64,000 nucleotides of DNA from Chamaea fasciata (Eukaryota > Chordata > Aves > Passeriformes > Sylviidae): positions 8,276,013 through 8,340,012 of the forward strand of contig JARCOQ010000006.1 in the NCBI GenBank assembly GCA_029207755.1, written 5' to 3'. The notes beneath the pieces are model-generated. The model saw only the letters and a list, made by a program, of their open reading frames with translations, ran no database searches and was not told the origin of the DNA. This document shows positions 21,366 through 32,904 of the stretch, in pieces. The position numbers were made by a program, and so were the translations under genes. The stretch's first letter is position 1; the number at the start of each line of letters is the position of its first letter.

Positions 21366-23974
21366 CTTTACATTCTTTGTAAAAGTAGGTCTTGAAGCTC
21401 AGCTACCTTTTAGGTTGATGAAAGAGAAACTGCCCTGATATAGGTGCTTCAGACTGCTGGGATGAGTTTCCTTTTGGAAATTGCTTCCCCTCTAAAGACT
21501 CCAGGACATCTTTAATGGTAGAGCAGACTGTCAGCAAGCCAGGATGTTGTAATTACAGATTGCCAGGTGAGATAAACCTTATTCTTCCCAAATTAGTGCT
21601 AATTTCCAACAGAGAGAGAGCTAGATAAGACCCTTTCCTGTGTGCTCTGCTAAGATTGACCTCTCTTTCGATGAGAGAGCATTCCTGCCTTCACTGGGCA
21701 CAATAGGCTGCAGACAGGCAGCTGACACTCGGGGAAATGCTGCTGTTCATGTTCTAGCTGGATGGTGGCTACTAATTGGATGCTCAGGCAAATTACATCG
21801 TGACTGCCTGCAGCTGTGGGTTTGCAATGCTGCATGCTTGATGTGCCCATTCAATCATGCTCGCTCAGACTCCTGTCCAATTTGTAAATGTTCACAGAAA
21901 TACACACACCAACTTCCAGGAATGAATGTGGGTGTCCTGAGTGTCCCATAATGTATATGGGATTAAAAAAAGTTCCTTGAGTCAGCTTCCAGAAGAAAAT
22001 TCATTTCACCTGTGCTAGGAGCCTATTTTAGGATACCTTGTGCATGCACCAGCTGCTCAGATTTTTGTCTTTGTTCTTCATTAATAATGGATCACTCCTT
22101 GGTTTTAAAAGACAGGAGTATAGACTCTATTTAACAAGGGGTCAGTCAATTTAACAAATGCAGTCCTTTGCATTTATTGAATATAATTATGCCACATGAT
22201 ACAGATTATAACTTGGTCTTCTTTCTCTATGCTGACATAAATCTGAATTTCCCCACTGGGTGTAATCATAGGCCTCATGCATGAGGATTTAGATTCACCA
22301 GGACAGCAAAGGCTAATAAAACACCACTCTGAAGATGGAGTATCTCATGTCTCTTATCTAATTTTTTTCCTTGTTTTCCCTCTGACTTCAGTGTTAGATA
22401 AGTTGGACCATTAGTTATTTTTATTACACTGACAAATGGAGAGTCAGGTAGGTGCCCAAACTGGCTTTGATAGAGGTGTAGGATCACTGCAAATATGGAG
22501 ACTGCTTAGGGAATAACTAACCCAGAGAAGGACATTGTGTATTGCTGTATTCCTTGACACTCAGGGCATAGACAAGAAATCCCACCTGCTCTACTAGGGC
22601 AGCGAAAAGGATTTCAGTCCAGTCTTCAATTCAAAGCCTGGAAAAGCTTCTCAAGACTTGTGGTGTGTGCTCCCTTTTTCTCCTTACTGATTAAATGTGA
22701 AGAGGGAAGAGGTTACAGTCACTTTTGATCATGATGATACCTTTGTCCTTTCAAGGCTGTGCTCTTAAGGGCTTGCTGGGCCATTTTCAAAAGGCTAATG
22801 CTGAGGAACCTGCCTGTTCAAAGACTCTCTTTATATTCTTTTAAAAATTAATTGCTCAAATGTTACCTGCCACTGGTCTTCTTCAGCTCAAGCACTGCAG
22901 GTCAAAGTACTGAGCTTTAAGAGCTGGATGTTAAAGTCTGCAACCTCCCACTCTGCACAGAAGCTGAATCTGAAAATAGTGGGAATATCTCTGAGTCAAG
23001 CTTTATTGATACCACATAGAAGTCACCAGGCATACTCCAGATGATGATTTCCACCTAAATCATGGCTTTGTGGCACAGTGGAATAGCTTGATCTGGCAAG
23101 TCACTTCCAGTTTTTTATGTTCCAAATGCCTTGGAAACCCTCACTCTGTACATGTGTTGCATTCAGGACAGCATTTCTTATTGCATCCATTAGGATCGTG
23201 CCCATGAAGGCAGATTTCAGACAGCTGAGTGTCCCTGTGTAATATCTCAGGAAGGGGCTGAGTTTAGGACAGAGACAGAGTTTCCAGGAGAACTTTCAGG
23301 GAAAGCAGCCACCTTGCAGAAGGTTCTAACATCACACAGCAGGAGAAAGCCTGGTTAGTGGAAAATTCACCATCACTGGTGATTCAGGATTATTTGTTTC
23401 TGTAAGCCAATGCTTGTGTATGTGGTTACAGAGTTTATAAGCATGTGAGGCTCCTCATTCCCATTACTTCCAGTGTGACAGGCCTGGCCCTGAGTGCCTT
23501 GGCCTCACTGGTGGATTCAGCCTCAGGACAGCCCTGTGAAGTATAACTATGTGAGCCTTTTTATATTTAAATGGCCTTCACAGGGTCATGAAGACAATAA
23601 ATGAGGGTGTGGGGGGATAGAAATAGACACCCATCGTCTGTGTGACAAAGAGACCCACAGCAAATCCAGACTCTTCACTTGTCCCTTTGTCAGGGACTTC
23701 AGGTGTCTCCCAACCCCTGTGTGTCTATGCACCCTCTAGTTTCTTCTCCTAAAGCACAGTTTCATCATAGTTGCAGTCTTCCCTCTTTCAGGGCTGAAGT
23801 GGGGTCCCTGTGACCTCTGTGGGTCCCTTGAGGAGTTCCTTCAGCCCTTGGAAGGCAGAGGGGCAGCTGCACTGAAACAGCTCAGACCATGCAGCAAATC
23901 CAACAGTCTGATTAGGAAGACCTGGCCTCAGGACTCTGCAGCCTTTTGGCAACAAACTGGGAGGGAAAAGATGG

Positions 23975-24012
23975 TAATCCAGCTAATTACGGGATTACAG
24001 ATTACTAATTAC
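23975..24012. promoter_or_regulatory. Cluster of homeodomain-type motifs
   Basis: In 38 bp: TAATCC (23975-23980), TAATTA (23984-23989), GGATTA (23992-23997), ATTA (24001-24004) and TAATTA (24006-24011). Seen another way, ATTAC occurs four times at 7-8 bp spacing. TAATCC/GGATTA is the bicoid-class (OTX/PITX) core and TAATTA the general homeodomain core. Motif density is seen directly; regulatory use is inference. Confidence 0.3.
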
Positions 24013-24409
24013 AGATATGCTCTGGTATAGCCAGGTCAGGTCCAGGAAAACAAACCTTAGGACTCCACTTCCACAGTTAAAGCCCTTAAAATCCCGTTGC
24101 CCTGTTTTCTTCTCCCTTCTGCTTTTTCTTCTGACTTTCTGCTTATTTGTCCCTACTAGTAGTGAGTGCAACTTGTGCAAGCAGTTGAGGAGCCTGTGCT
24201 CTCTCACTCTTCTCCCTGTGATTCGTTATTATTAATAACTGTGATATTTTTGGCTTTTGCTCATCAGGCAGCTTGTACAAAATCAGCAGCCTGCCTTTCA
24301 GTGCTGCCAATCAAGCCTTTCATTCTGCTTGTGGGAGCAGAATGCCTCATCCTCTTAGGGTTCCTCAGCAGTCCTGCTGCTGCTACCCTTACCTAAAGCT
24401 TGCACTTGG

Positions 24410-24560
24410 ACTTGAATATATTCATATGTGTGTGTATGGCAGATAGGTATACCTACCTACCTCTCATATAGGTATATAAAATATAATAATATAAAATATA
24501 CATATAAATACAAAATATCTATAAAATATAACAATTATATTAAAAAATAACATATTCAAA
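24410..24560. repeat. AT-rich low-complexity tract
   Basis: Runs of ATAT, TACCTACCTACC (near 24450) and repeated AAAATATA units (24478-24545). Simple-sequence expansion. Confidence 0.8.
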
Positions 24561-24865
24561 ATAGGTATGAGAGCAGCTCATGCTTTCCAAACCCCTGTCT
24601 TTTGGAGGCACAGCAAAGACTTCAGCACCAGGAGATAAACATGCTCCATATGGTACCTGCCTTTTGATGAAGTTCTCCTCAGCTTGGGGAGACCTATGGT
24701 GCTGTGGCTGTGTTCACTGTGCTTTACAGTGGGTTTGTTTTTGTTTCCAGCCTGAAAATCTATGCAGTGCAGAGGGGGAGGAGGATGGATGTTAAAATGG
24801 CATAAACAGTGGTACCAAACCAGATGGGAAAAGCAGATAGAGAGAGGAAAACAAACATGTTAACC

Positions 24866-25165
24866 TTATAAAGGACTTAGGGGGCACAATTTTTTTTAGC
24901 TGGGCCTGTTGCAATAGGACAAGAGGCTTTAAGCTGACAGAGGATTGATTTAGATTAGATATAAGGAAGAAGTTTTTGACAAATAGGGTGGTTGAACACT
25001 GGCACTTCTTGCCCTGAGAGGTGATTACATTCCTTATTCCTGGAAACCTTCAAGGCCAGGTTGAATGAGACTCTGAGGAACGTGGCCTGGTTGCAGATGT
25101 CCCTGCTCCCTGCTGGGGCTTGGATTCGATGATCTTGAAATGTCCCTTCCAAAATGAACCATTCA
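24866..25165 (+). mobile_element. CR1 LINE 3'-end fragment
   Basis: Plus-sense CR1. It begins around the TTTTTAGC...GGGCCTGTTGCAATAGGAC block, then GATTTAGATTAGATATAAGG, GGGTGGTTGAACACTGGCAC, CCTGGAAACCTTCAAGGCC, GAGGAACGTGGCCTGGTTGC, and TTGGATTCGATGATCTTGAA followed by TCCCTTCCAAAATGAACC. The DLDIRKKF-like coding signature of ORF2 can be followed across 24950-24980, but stops and frameshifts break it. The octamer tail is lost or degenerate (CATTCAGTT). An LTR lies only 35 bp downstream. Confidence 0.92.
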
Positions 25166-25194
25166 GTTACTTTATTGTCCTTTTTTAAATGAGG

Positions 25195-25199
25195 GGTAT
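25195..25199. repeat. Target-site duplication (left) GGTAT
   Basis: Matches 25847-25851 across the LTR. Confidence 0.6.
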
Positions 25200-25846
25200 T
25201 GTTAATTACTGAGAGATGTCTCTGCTGGAAGGTGCAGGTGAGACTCTGTCCAGAAGTTAGTAATATGGATTTTATTTAACAGCAAATGTGAGGTGGAGAG
25301 ATAGGAAGAAATAGAAAAGAGGGGGGGGGGGCAGGGGAAGAGAGTGAGAGAGATATTAAGCAGAAGACAGTCAGTCCCGGTGGATCCAGTGGTGTCCTGT
25401 TGGTCCTTTGTCACCCTGGACTTCTTGGTTTGGAGGGTCTCGAGGCAGTTCAAAATTTTTCATACTATTCATACATTTTAGAAAATAAAGGAATTGATGC
25501 TCATTAGCTACACAGTTCTCTTTTGATTAAAGTTTCCTTCACTTCCAATGCTATTTTACTCCTTGCTCAGTCTTCCTCTTTGTTTTTTTTTTTGAGTTGG
25601 TGTATTTCTTGTCTTGAGCTGTTGGTTTGCCCCGACACCTTTTACCCAATCTAAACTGATTTCAGCTCAGTTGCTTCCCTCATGGCCCATAAATTCTGCA
25701 TTCTCTGTGTGCACTATCAGAGGCATATTTGTCTCCTCCAACTTTTTTAACCTACCCCAGGTCTCAGGTAACAATTGGACAGTTAGAACCACATTTATCT
25801 TGCCTCAAATTCCGTCATGGTGCCTTAATTTACAGTTCAAATTCCA
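25200..25846 (-). mobile_element. Solo LTR, ERVL-like, minus orientation
   Basis: Ends are TG (25200, TGTTAATTACTGAGAG) and CA (25845-25846), flanked by perfect 5-bp direct repeats GGTAT (25195-25199 and 25847-25851). Read on the minus strand, TTGCTGTTAAATAAAATCC supplies a poly(A) signal (reverse complement near 25270-25278), followed by CTTCTGGACAGAGTCTCACC and about 70 bp of U5-like sequence ending in AATTAACA. The U3 side holds an 11-base G run (25321-25331 on the plus strand) and a T run near 25582. The 3' half looks convincingly LTR-like; the 5' boundary rests on the target duplication. No internal retroviral genes adjoin. Confidence 0.65.
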
Positions 25847-25851
25847 GGTAT
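25847..25851. repeat. Target-site duplication (right) GGTAT
   Basis: Matches 25195-25199 and directly follows the CA end. Confidence 0.6.
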
Positions 25852-26815
25852 CCATGGCGGCACATTCGGGGTGGGGTGTGTTTTATAGTGTATGTATTTA
25901 TATTTTGCATGTGTTTATAGTGTTGATGTTTTAATAGGTGAGCTAATTATTGATACGAACTATCAGGAAAAGAGCAATAATTTATCCATAATAAATATAC
26001 ATAATTTATCCATGAACATAAGGAAATAAAAAATTCTTTGATCGCTCCTGAATCATGCAGGAGAATCAGGTGCAACACAAAACCAACAAAGAGAGTAGGA
26101 TTAGCTAAGTGTTAAGCAAATAGCACACATCTCCCTGTGGCTGACCACCATGCCCAGGGACCCACAGGAATCCCTGCAGTGCAAAGCAAACTGCTGAAAT
26201 CAGAGGCTGGGAGTGGCAATGGCCTCTGTGGATTTACTCTGTGAATTAATTTGGTCTCAACTGCACTTGCAGGTTCTCAAGACTGAGTGCTGGAAAAACT
26301 TGTGGTGTCACTTAATCTATCCCTTTTCTTTCCACTTTTTCCAGCATCCATTTCTGCCTCACGGTTTTTTCCCTGCTGTGCTCTGTGTGTCTCAGAGCTG
26401 AGGACTTGGGCCATTATTCCAGGGTCCAGCACACCTCCAAGCACAGAGGATATGCTGTCACAGGTTGCTGTGCATCACTGAGCTGCAGCAATTTGCCATG
26501 TGCCATGAGAGATAATGTAACTCCTGCTAACCCTCTGTCCCTGTGAGCAAAGCTAAATCAATTTTCTGTACGTTTGCCTGGGGCTGAGGGTGTGCACGAG
26601 GACCAGGATGGTGATTTGGCTGAAGTGTGCCAGTTTGTTAAGCCATAAGAGTTCTGTCACTTTATAATTATTGCTATGGTCACAGCTTTATTTTAAAATT
26701 TAACAAAATGCCAGTAAATGTCATTCGACATGTTTTTTTAGAATTTAAGATCAGTTATCTAATCAACCTTCTGACATTAAAAAAGGTAAAGATCAAGTTC
26801 CTTTTATCCATACCA

Positions 26816-26833
26816 CCCCCCCCCCCCCCCCCC
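26816..26833. repeat. Poly-C tract (18 bases)
   Basis: An uninterrupted homopolymer. Its length in an assembly is often unreliable. Confidence 0.9.
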
Positions 26834-29235
26834 ATATGGGATTGCTGGCACCAAAACCAGTCCCTTTGGACAACAAACATTGTCTTCAGAGTCTCACTGA
26901 GGACTTGGCTCCCTCTTTGGGCACCATTTTCTCTTTCCTGTTCTAAAAGATGGCAGAGAGGATACTTTCCTTCTCCTCGAGTCATTCTTCTCTCTTCCTT
27001 TGCTTTGCATGATCCCCTCCTTATCTATAATTTGTTTTATCTAAAGGATATCTCCTTATCCCAGCACCACAGAAGGTCCCTGCCCCAGCTCACTGTTCTG
27101 TTCAATTAGCAGCATATCCAGCAAGTGCTGTAAAAATGTAAATATTGAGGAGACAGAGGTGAATTGTCCTTGAAGTCCTAATGGAAAGGACAGCCTGCAA
27201 GGAAAAAGCACAGCCTCAGAACCTGCTTTTCTTGTGTGTTGCTCAAGCTAGGACAATATCACTAAATTTTATTTGATGATTGTTTAGAATTTTCCTTTTC
27301 TTATTATTGAAGTAAAAACCAAGAATCGTGAAAACTTGTTTCTTGGTAGCTATTTGCAATAATTCACCTTGATGATGGTCAGACACAAATGGTTTTGGAT
27401 TCAGGTTACTTTCAGTCTACCTAAATAGTTTTTTTTGTTGCAGATGTGCTTGAAAGCATCAAACTTGCTCCTGCACTAGTGAGCTTAATGTGTTTTCAAT
27501 TCAAAATCTTCCCCACCAATCACTCTCCACACATCAACCTGCCAATCCACATCCCTTTGCAGCGTGCTCAGTCACTTGTTAAAATGTTCTGTCATTTCTA
27601 ATGCAAGCTGGCAGCTACAAGTGCTTGGTGTGTCTGATGCCAATGTTCATGTGACTAAACCTTGCATTTGCAATTTATCCTATTTGTAGACTTAAAGTGA
27701 TCATAGGCAAAGACCAGAAGACACTGAATACTGGTCTGATTAGTTTTGGGTGACAAACATTATGCCTACCTTCCTTCTGCTCCTCAGAACCAGTCAGGAA
27801 CTTGCACATTATGGCCTGTCTTGTGATTCAGGGCATAATAAGTTGTTTTTAAGAAGAAGACAAGAAAATCTGTAAGAAGTGATGGTCTTCTGAGGAGTGG
27901 TGAGGGCTGCTTTAAATTTCAATACATCCAGATCTGATTTAATTTGAGATCAATCTTAAAAACAAAGATGGCAATGTTTATATAAGTGGAACTACTATGC
28001 AGTGTAACTGAACTACCACCAGTTTTGCCACATGAGCTTCAAGAACAGTGGGTTACGTCCATAGAACTCATGGAAGGTCTGAATAGGTTCAGTCACTGAG
28101 ATATGTCTCAGTGGCACAGCACCAAGTGCACTGGTTTTGGGGTTTATTACAACTGGGGAATGGAGAAACATTTACTTTTTAGGGCTTCAAGGCACTATAC
28201 TGGGGGCAGGGTGATACCAGGCTGCAATAGGACAATAAAATCACGTTTCAAAGGCAAAAGTCTGAACCAGGAGTGTCAGAAATACTTGCCTGTCCTTGGT
28301 GAGATCCTGGGTGGCTGTAATTTGGGCCAGATTCAGATGCGGTGTGTTTATGGAACTGATTTTCTCCAGCTGAAGGTCAGTCAGGTCAGCTCTGCTTCCA
28401 GTGAAGCCTTGATCTCTTGCCTCAACCCAAACAGTGATTTTTAGACTGCATGGATTCAGTCTGCAAGAAAGAGGGGATGATAGTCCCAAATCCCTCAAGC
28501 ATTCCCTGAAATCTTCCCCCACATCCTTAAGAGAATGTAAAACTCAGATTTGCCAGCCTGTGGTATCTTGGCTGAAAGTCCTCTGTACAACCAGGAAAAG
28601 GAAGGGGATGATGCATCTCACACATGGTAACATGTTGCAGTCCCCCTGAGGCTTGAACAGAACATGGGCCATCTGGATTTTTGTAATGTGAAGTTCAATT
28701 AAAATGTTTTGATGTTAAGCACATGCCATTTTTGAGGATACAATTTTTTTCTCCCCAGCTTTCCATTTCTCTCTATTCTGTTAGAAACAAGAATAAGAGA
28801 GGGAGAGAGAGGAAGTTATAAATATTTCATATGAAATTCCATATGGCTTCTATCATCACACTAATATGCATTTAGGAATTATTCATTTTTTAATAAAGAA
28901 AAGCAATCAAAATATGAATCTTGCCCTAATAAGCGAGGAAAAGAAACTTTGGAAATACAGGTGACTTTCTAGAGCTGTGTATTGAAGACTGATGTGAAGA
29001 AGGAGACTTCTGTCATTGGACAAGCCTTTACAGGTGAAATTGTCAATATTTAGTCCTCCTGGGTCAAACTTTTGAGCTGATAGCTCCAGGACCATTGGCA
29101 AGTAGTTAGACAAGCCAGTGTCCTCTCAGTCATCTTGGAATTACCCCATATTGACCTGCATGTCCAGAAAAATAAATATACAGACCTGAAAATCAATTAA
29201 AAAAATGGTGAAAAAATTCTGCCCTCTGCAACAAA

Positions 29236-29246
29236 CCCCCCCCCCC

Positions 29247-29290
<44 letters not shown>
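29236..29290. repeat. C12 followed by A43 homopolymer pair
   Basis: Twelve C are directly joined to forty-three A. An AATAAA lies at about 29170-29176, 60 bp upstream, which would suit the poly(A) tail of a retrocopy, but I recognise no source transcript and no target duplication. Sequencing or assembly slippage is an alternative. Long phenylalanine or glycine runs in minus-strand frames here are artefacts of this tract. Confidence 0.85.
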
Positions 29291-29294
<4 letters not shown>

Positions 29295-29624
29295 TTGTGA
29301 AAAACCTCTGTTCAAAGCACCTTCCCCTAATTGTATGGCCACATCCCAGTGGAAGGTGGGTTTGGGAAACACCACCTTGAAAGGATCTTTGTGAGGGGCA
29401 TGTGGCACCTTCAACAAAATTCCTTTGCTGCCAAGCATGACAGCTGTCTGTGCTGGAAGCACTTCTTGGGACAAACACTTGGAGGCCTCTTGCTCTTGAT
29501 ATAAGGAAAGAGAAATGGGCAAAATGCTCTGGCTGGTTCAATAGTTTTTCATTTTGTTGGCCTGTTGTTCGTGATTGGGAATCTGCAATATTTTGGGTGC
29601 CAACAAGGCAACAACACCCCTTTC

Positions 29625-29765
29625 ACTCCTTGTCCCTGGAAGTGTCCAAGGCCTAGTTGGAGCAACCTGGGATAGTGGAAGGTGTCTCTGCCCATGGCAG
29701 GGGGTTGGAATTGGCAGATCTTTAAGGTCCCTTCCAAACCAAACCATTTTGTGATTCTGTGGTTC
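29625..29765 (+). mobile_element. CR1 LINE 3'-end fragment
   Basis: Plus-sense CR1: CCCTGGAAGTGTCCAAGGCC, TTGGAGCAACCTGGGATAGT, GGAAGGTGTCTCTGCCCATG, AGGTCCCTTCCAAACCAAAC, then the octamer tail GTGATTCTGTGGTTCT. Only about 140 bp remain, all in the 3' untranslated part. Confidence 0.93.
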
Positions 29766-31379
29766 TCCTGTGGGTCTCCTCTGGTGGCTGTGTGTGCAAA
29801 GCCATTTTAACAGGGATTTCTTGTTTGGTGTCACTGCATTACTGATCCCACCTTTGTGCTGAGCAAAGTTGTGTCTCAGTGGGGAAAAAGCAAATGCAAA
29901 AGACAAAGTGAGGTGCTCTCAGTCTAATTAATTCAGGCCAGGTTTACAGCCCCAGCCCTGTGGCTGTGCATAGTTCACCCCATAGATCAAGCAGACACTT
30001 AGGATGCACTGTAGGAACGTGCTGAACTTTGGATGTACTGTGAGATTTCATTGCATGCAAGCTAGAATGGTTTTAAGAGTCGAATCCCCATCTCACTTAA
30101 ATTGGCAGGATGTTATAAATCGTTTCATAGTTCAGTACTTTGAAGCTGCCTTCTTTATATTGACAAAGAAGGACGGTCACATTAATGCAGAAGCTGGTTC
30201 TGTTAATCAGTTCACTGCTGTTAAGTGGGGCAAACCTTGTTCTCACCCAGTGTGGGCATGGATTCCTTTTGTTTGTAAAGCTGGCTGGAGAAATAGATGA
30301 GAGACCTGTTTTGAATCTAGCTCAAACTGACACACTGTCTAATTCTTCCCTGGACCAAAACACCACTATTTGGCTCTCCATGTTTGTTGGGGAATACCCC
30401 CACAGCTTTTCCTTGTAGATTTCTGGCCACATCTGTCAACTCTGAAACTTTCAGTGATTTCATGGGTGCCAACAGAGCATTCAAAAATCAATAAATCAAT
30501 ATGAACGTTGGTTGTTTTCCCTGGAGTGCAGAGCACCAGCTTCATCTCTGAGATAGGCAATACAATTCCCTTATAATTAAATGTAAGTTACACTGCTCAC
30601 GACACAACTTCTGAAATGTGCTTGGAAATGGCTTCTGTGGGAAGTCTTTAAAGCTTAGTTTAAGTAGATGAGTATTGCTGCGGAAATAAAGAGGATTATT
30701 CGTGTGCTCACAGATAAGTGCATGCATAAATTCTAGCAAGATTGAAGTCTTTGAGTTTATGTTAAAGTGGAAAAAAAAGTAACAAATTTCACCTACTTTT
30801 TGTTTTGCTTACATTTTATGCCAAGCTGGTAAGCCCAGTATAAAAAAATAGAGTGTTTGAGTGAGTATATGGGATTATTTATATTGCATTTTGTAGACTT
30901 TTTAATTACTTCAAATAACATTAGGGTGCAAGTAGTTCTCAGTTTAAATTCTCAAGTTAAAGAACCTTGGAAAACATTGCAGTTTGAATCCCAAATGTTC
31001 TACATCCTCAAGAAAATGTCTTCCCAGGACACATCTGGGATGAAATGCTTTATTTACATTGATTGATCTTGGATTATTGCAGAACATCCAGATTTATTCA
31101 AACTACATGGAGTGCTTAAAGATGATTAGTGACCCACATTGAGAGGTCAATGAAACAGTCTGAGAACAGTTTTCTTTCTTCATTAAACATGAAAAGCATC
31201 TGTGCTGGTTCAAAATATGCTCCAAGTTTGATTTTGCCAGCTACTAATCAGTCAGAGAGATTTGAAATTATCTGGGAAACACCGCTTCCGTTTATGTGCT
31301 GCTACATAAGTTTTGTGGTTGATTTAAACTCAGGTGTCATGGAAGGATGAAGGGAAGGATGAAACGGAAAGAAAAATTC
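29766..31379. other. Unique sequence, no gene seen
   Basis: No repeat family or exon recognised. Short open frames only. Confidence 0.6.
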
Positions 31380-31507
31380 TGAATCACAGAATGGTTTGGG
31401 TTGGAAGAGACTTAAAAAATCATTTTGTTCCAACCTCCTGGCATGGGCAGGAGCACCTCACACTAGACCAGGTTTCTCAAAGCCCCATCCTACCTGGCCT
31501 TGAACAC
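31380..31507 (-). mobile_element. CR1 LINE 3'-end fragment
   Basis: Reverse complement of CR1: GAATCACAGAATGGTTTGGG, TTGGAAGAGACTT, GTTCCAACCTCCTGGCATGG, GGTTTCTCAAAGCCCCATCC, then CCTGGCCTTGAACACT, where homology stops abruptly at about 31507. About 128 bp, with good similarity, so a relatively young, strongly truncated copy. Confidence 0.93.
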
Positions 31508-32076
31508 TGAAGACTGACAAATGACCCCCTCCTCCCCCAAAATCCAGTGCCAGAACAAAGAACCTACCACTGAAGACAGTTTCTTGTTTGTGCCTGTTTT
31601 GTTTTGCTATTTTGGCTTTTTCAGTCTTTCTCAGGAACCCCTAATAATGCAATATAGATTACAGTAGTATTAGGACTTTTGAGACTTGACATCAAGGAAA
31701 TGAACACTGAGACTGATGAATAAGTGTAGAGAATTTTATTACATATACAACACTTATAAACCACTATGTGGAAAACCCTGGACTGGATATATTAAACCTC
31801 CCATTTCTTTACGCGTGGAAATGAAGTAATAAAATCTCTTTCAGATGGAAAGCTCACATTAAGTATGCCATAGTGGGTAAACAGGTATGAGAGTGAAAAT
31901 GACCTAAATTCTACTTCCCAGCATCACAATATGCTGTACTGAAATTAACCACAGCTTTTGGAAAATAGAATGAAAAACCAAATGGAGAGCAGCGTCCTGC
32001 AAGTTTAGTTCTAGATACAGAAAGGACAAGATCATATTTTAATCAATAACCAGAGAACTACGTCCTCTCTGCAGTG

Positions 32077-32120
32077 TTTTTTTTGTTTTGTTTTGTTTTG
32101 TTTTTTTTTTCTTTATTTAT
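32077..32120. repeat. (TTTTG)n and poly-T tract
   Basis: T8 then four TTTTG-like units, then T12 and CTTTATTTAT. Simple repeat. Confidence 0.85.
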
Positions 32121-32161
32121 GCCTTAAAGGGAAAGGAATGCTCTTAGGTCCTTCCCCCCTT

Positions 32162-32179
32162 CCCCCCCCCCCCCCCCCC
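32162..32179. repeat. Poly-C tract (18 bases)
   Basis: A homopolymer next to CCTTCCCCCCTT. This and 26816-26833 are both 18 C in length. Confidence 0.9.
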
Positions 32180-32904
32180 AACCCCTGGACTATTCATTCC
32201 TATTCACAAAATAAGTGGCTCTGATGGAAGATTTTGACTTTTATTTCTGCTGTCTCTTGCTGCTTTTTCAGCTCTGAAAATGTAAATTTGTTGAAAATGG
32301 AATTGGAAGAATTGTAGGTATGAAAGAATAAAATTTTGAAAGCATTGCAGATATTCTGAAGACCTATAAAGACACCCAGCATCTGAATGTCCAACTTGAT
32401 ATCAAGAGTATTTCCCTTTATGTCTAGAATCACAAAAGTGTCACATCATATCCTTCTACACATGGTATTTTCCATGTTTGGCACCATCTTGATGTGATCA
32501 GGTAAAAATCAACAGCAGTAAAAAAATCCTAGGCCCTCTACATGACCTCTCTCCTCTGGGAGAGAGGTTTCTGCTTTATGGTCAACAATTCCAGAGTGTG
32601 ATATGGTGTTAGTAACTGAAGTAAGATTACAATGACGGAAATAATAATAGAAAAACTCCTGACCACTCAGAAAACATCAGAACTCACTGGGAAAATGAAA
32701 AAGAAATATTTACCAGTGAAGAAGAAAATTCCACCCCAGGAATATTAAGGAAGCATTAAGAACCATCCCAGTCCAAGAGGGCAGTTTCGGGCTAGTGCAG
32801 TGGTTTAGCTCCAAGTTACCCAGGTTTGCTTGGATACAATTATTGCCAAAATCCCAGAAGCTTTTTCTCCAAAAGAGCAGCCAGCACCGAAGCTTGTCGT
32901 GTGT

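Larger units (their letters stand above)
20001..24865. other. Repeat-poor stretch, no gene seen
   Basis: Contains the hairpin at 21335-21365, the ATTAC cluster at 23975-24012 and an AT-rich tract at 24410-24560. A cysteine-rich open frame at 21640-21951 (plus) has no splice or family support. Otherwise unique. Confidence 0.6.
25852..29624. other. Unique sequence with homopolymers, no gene seen
   Basis: Holds an 18-base C run (26816-26833) and the C12-A43 tract (29236-29290). The plus-strand open frame at 26708-27109 is read through the C run and is not supported as coding. 28825-28840 includes the palindrome ATTTCATATGAAAT. No exons recognised. Confidence 0.55.
31508..32904. other. Unique sequence with simple repeats, no gene seen
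   Basis: No exon or transposon recognised. T-rich and C-rich tracts at 32077-32179 are listed separately. Confidence 0.6.

Noticed and set aside
26708..27109. 133-codon plus-strand frame with a proline run
   Set aside because: It reads through the C18 homopolymer; no domain or splice support.
29193..29541. Two minus-strand frames with long phenylalanine and glycine runs
   Set aside because: They are translations of the A43 and C12 homopolymers, not proteins.
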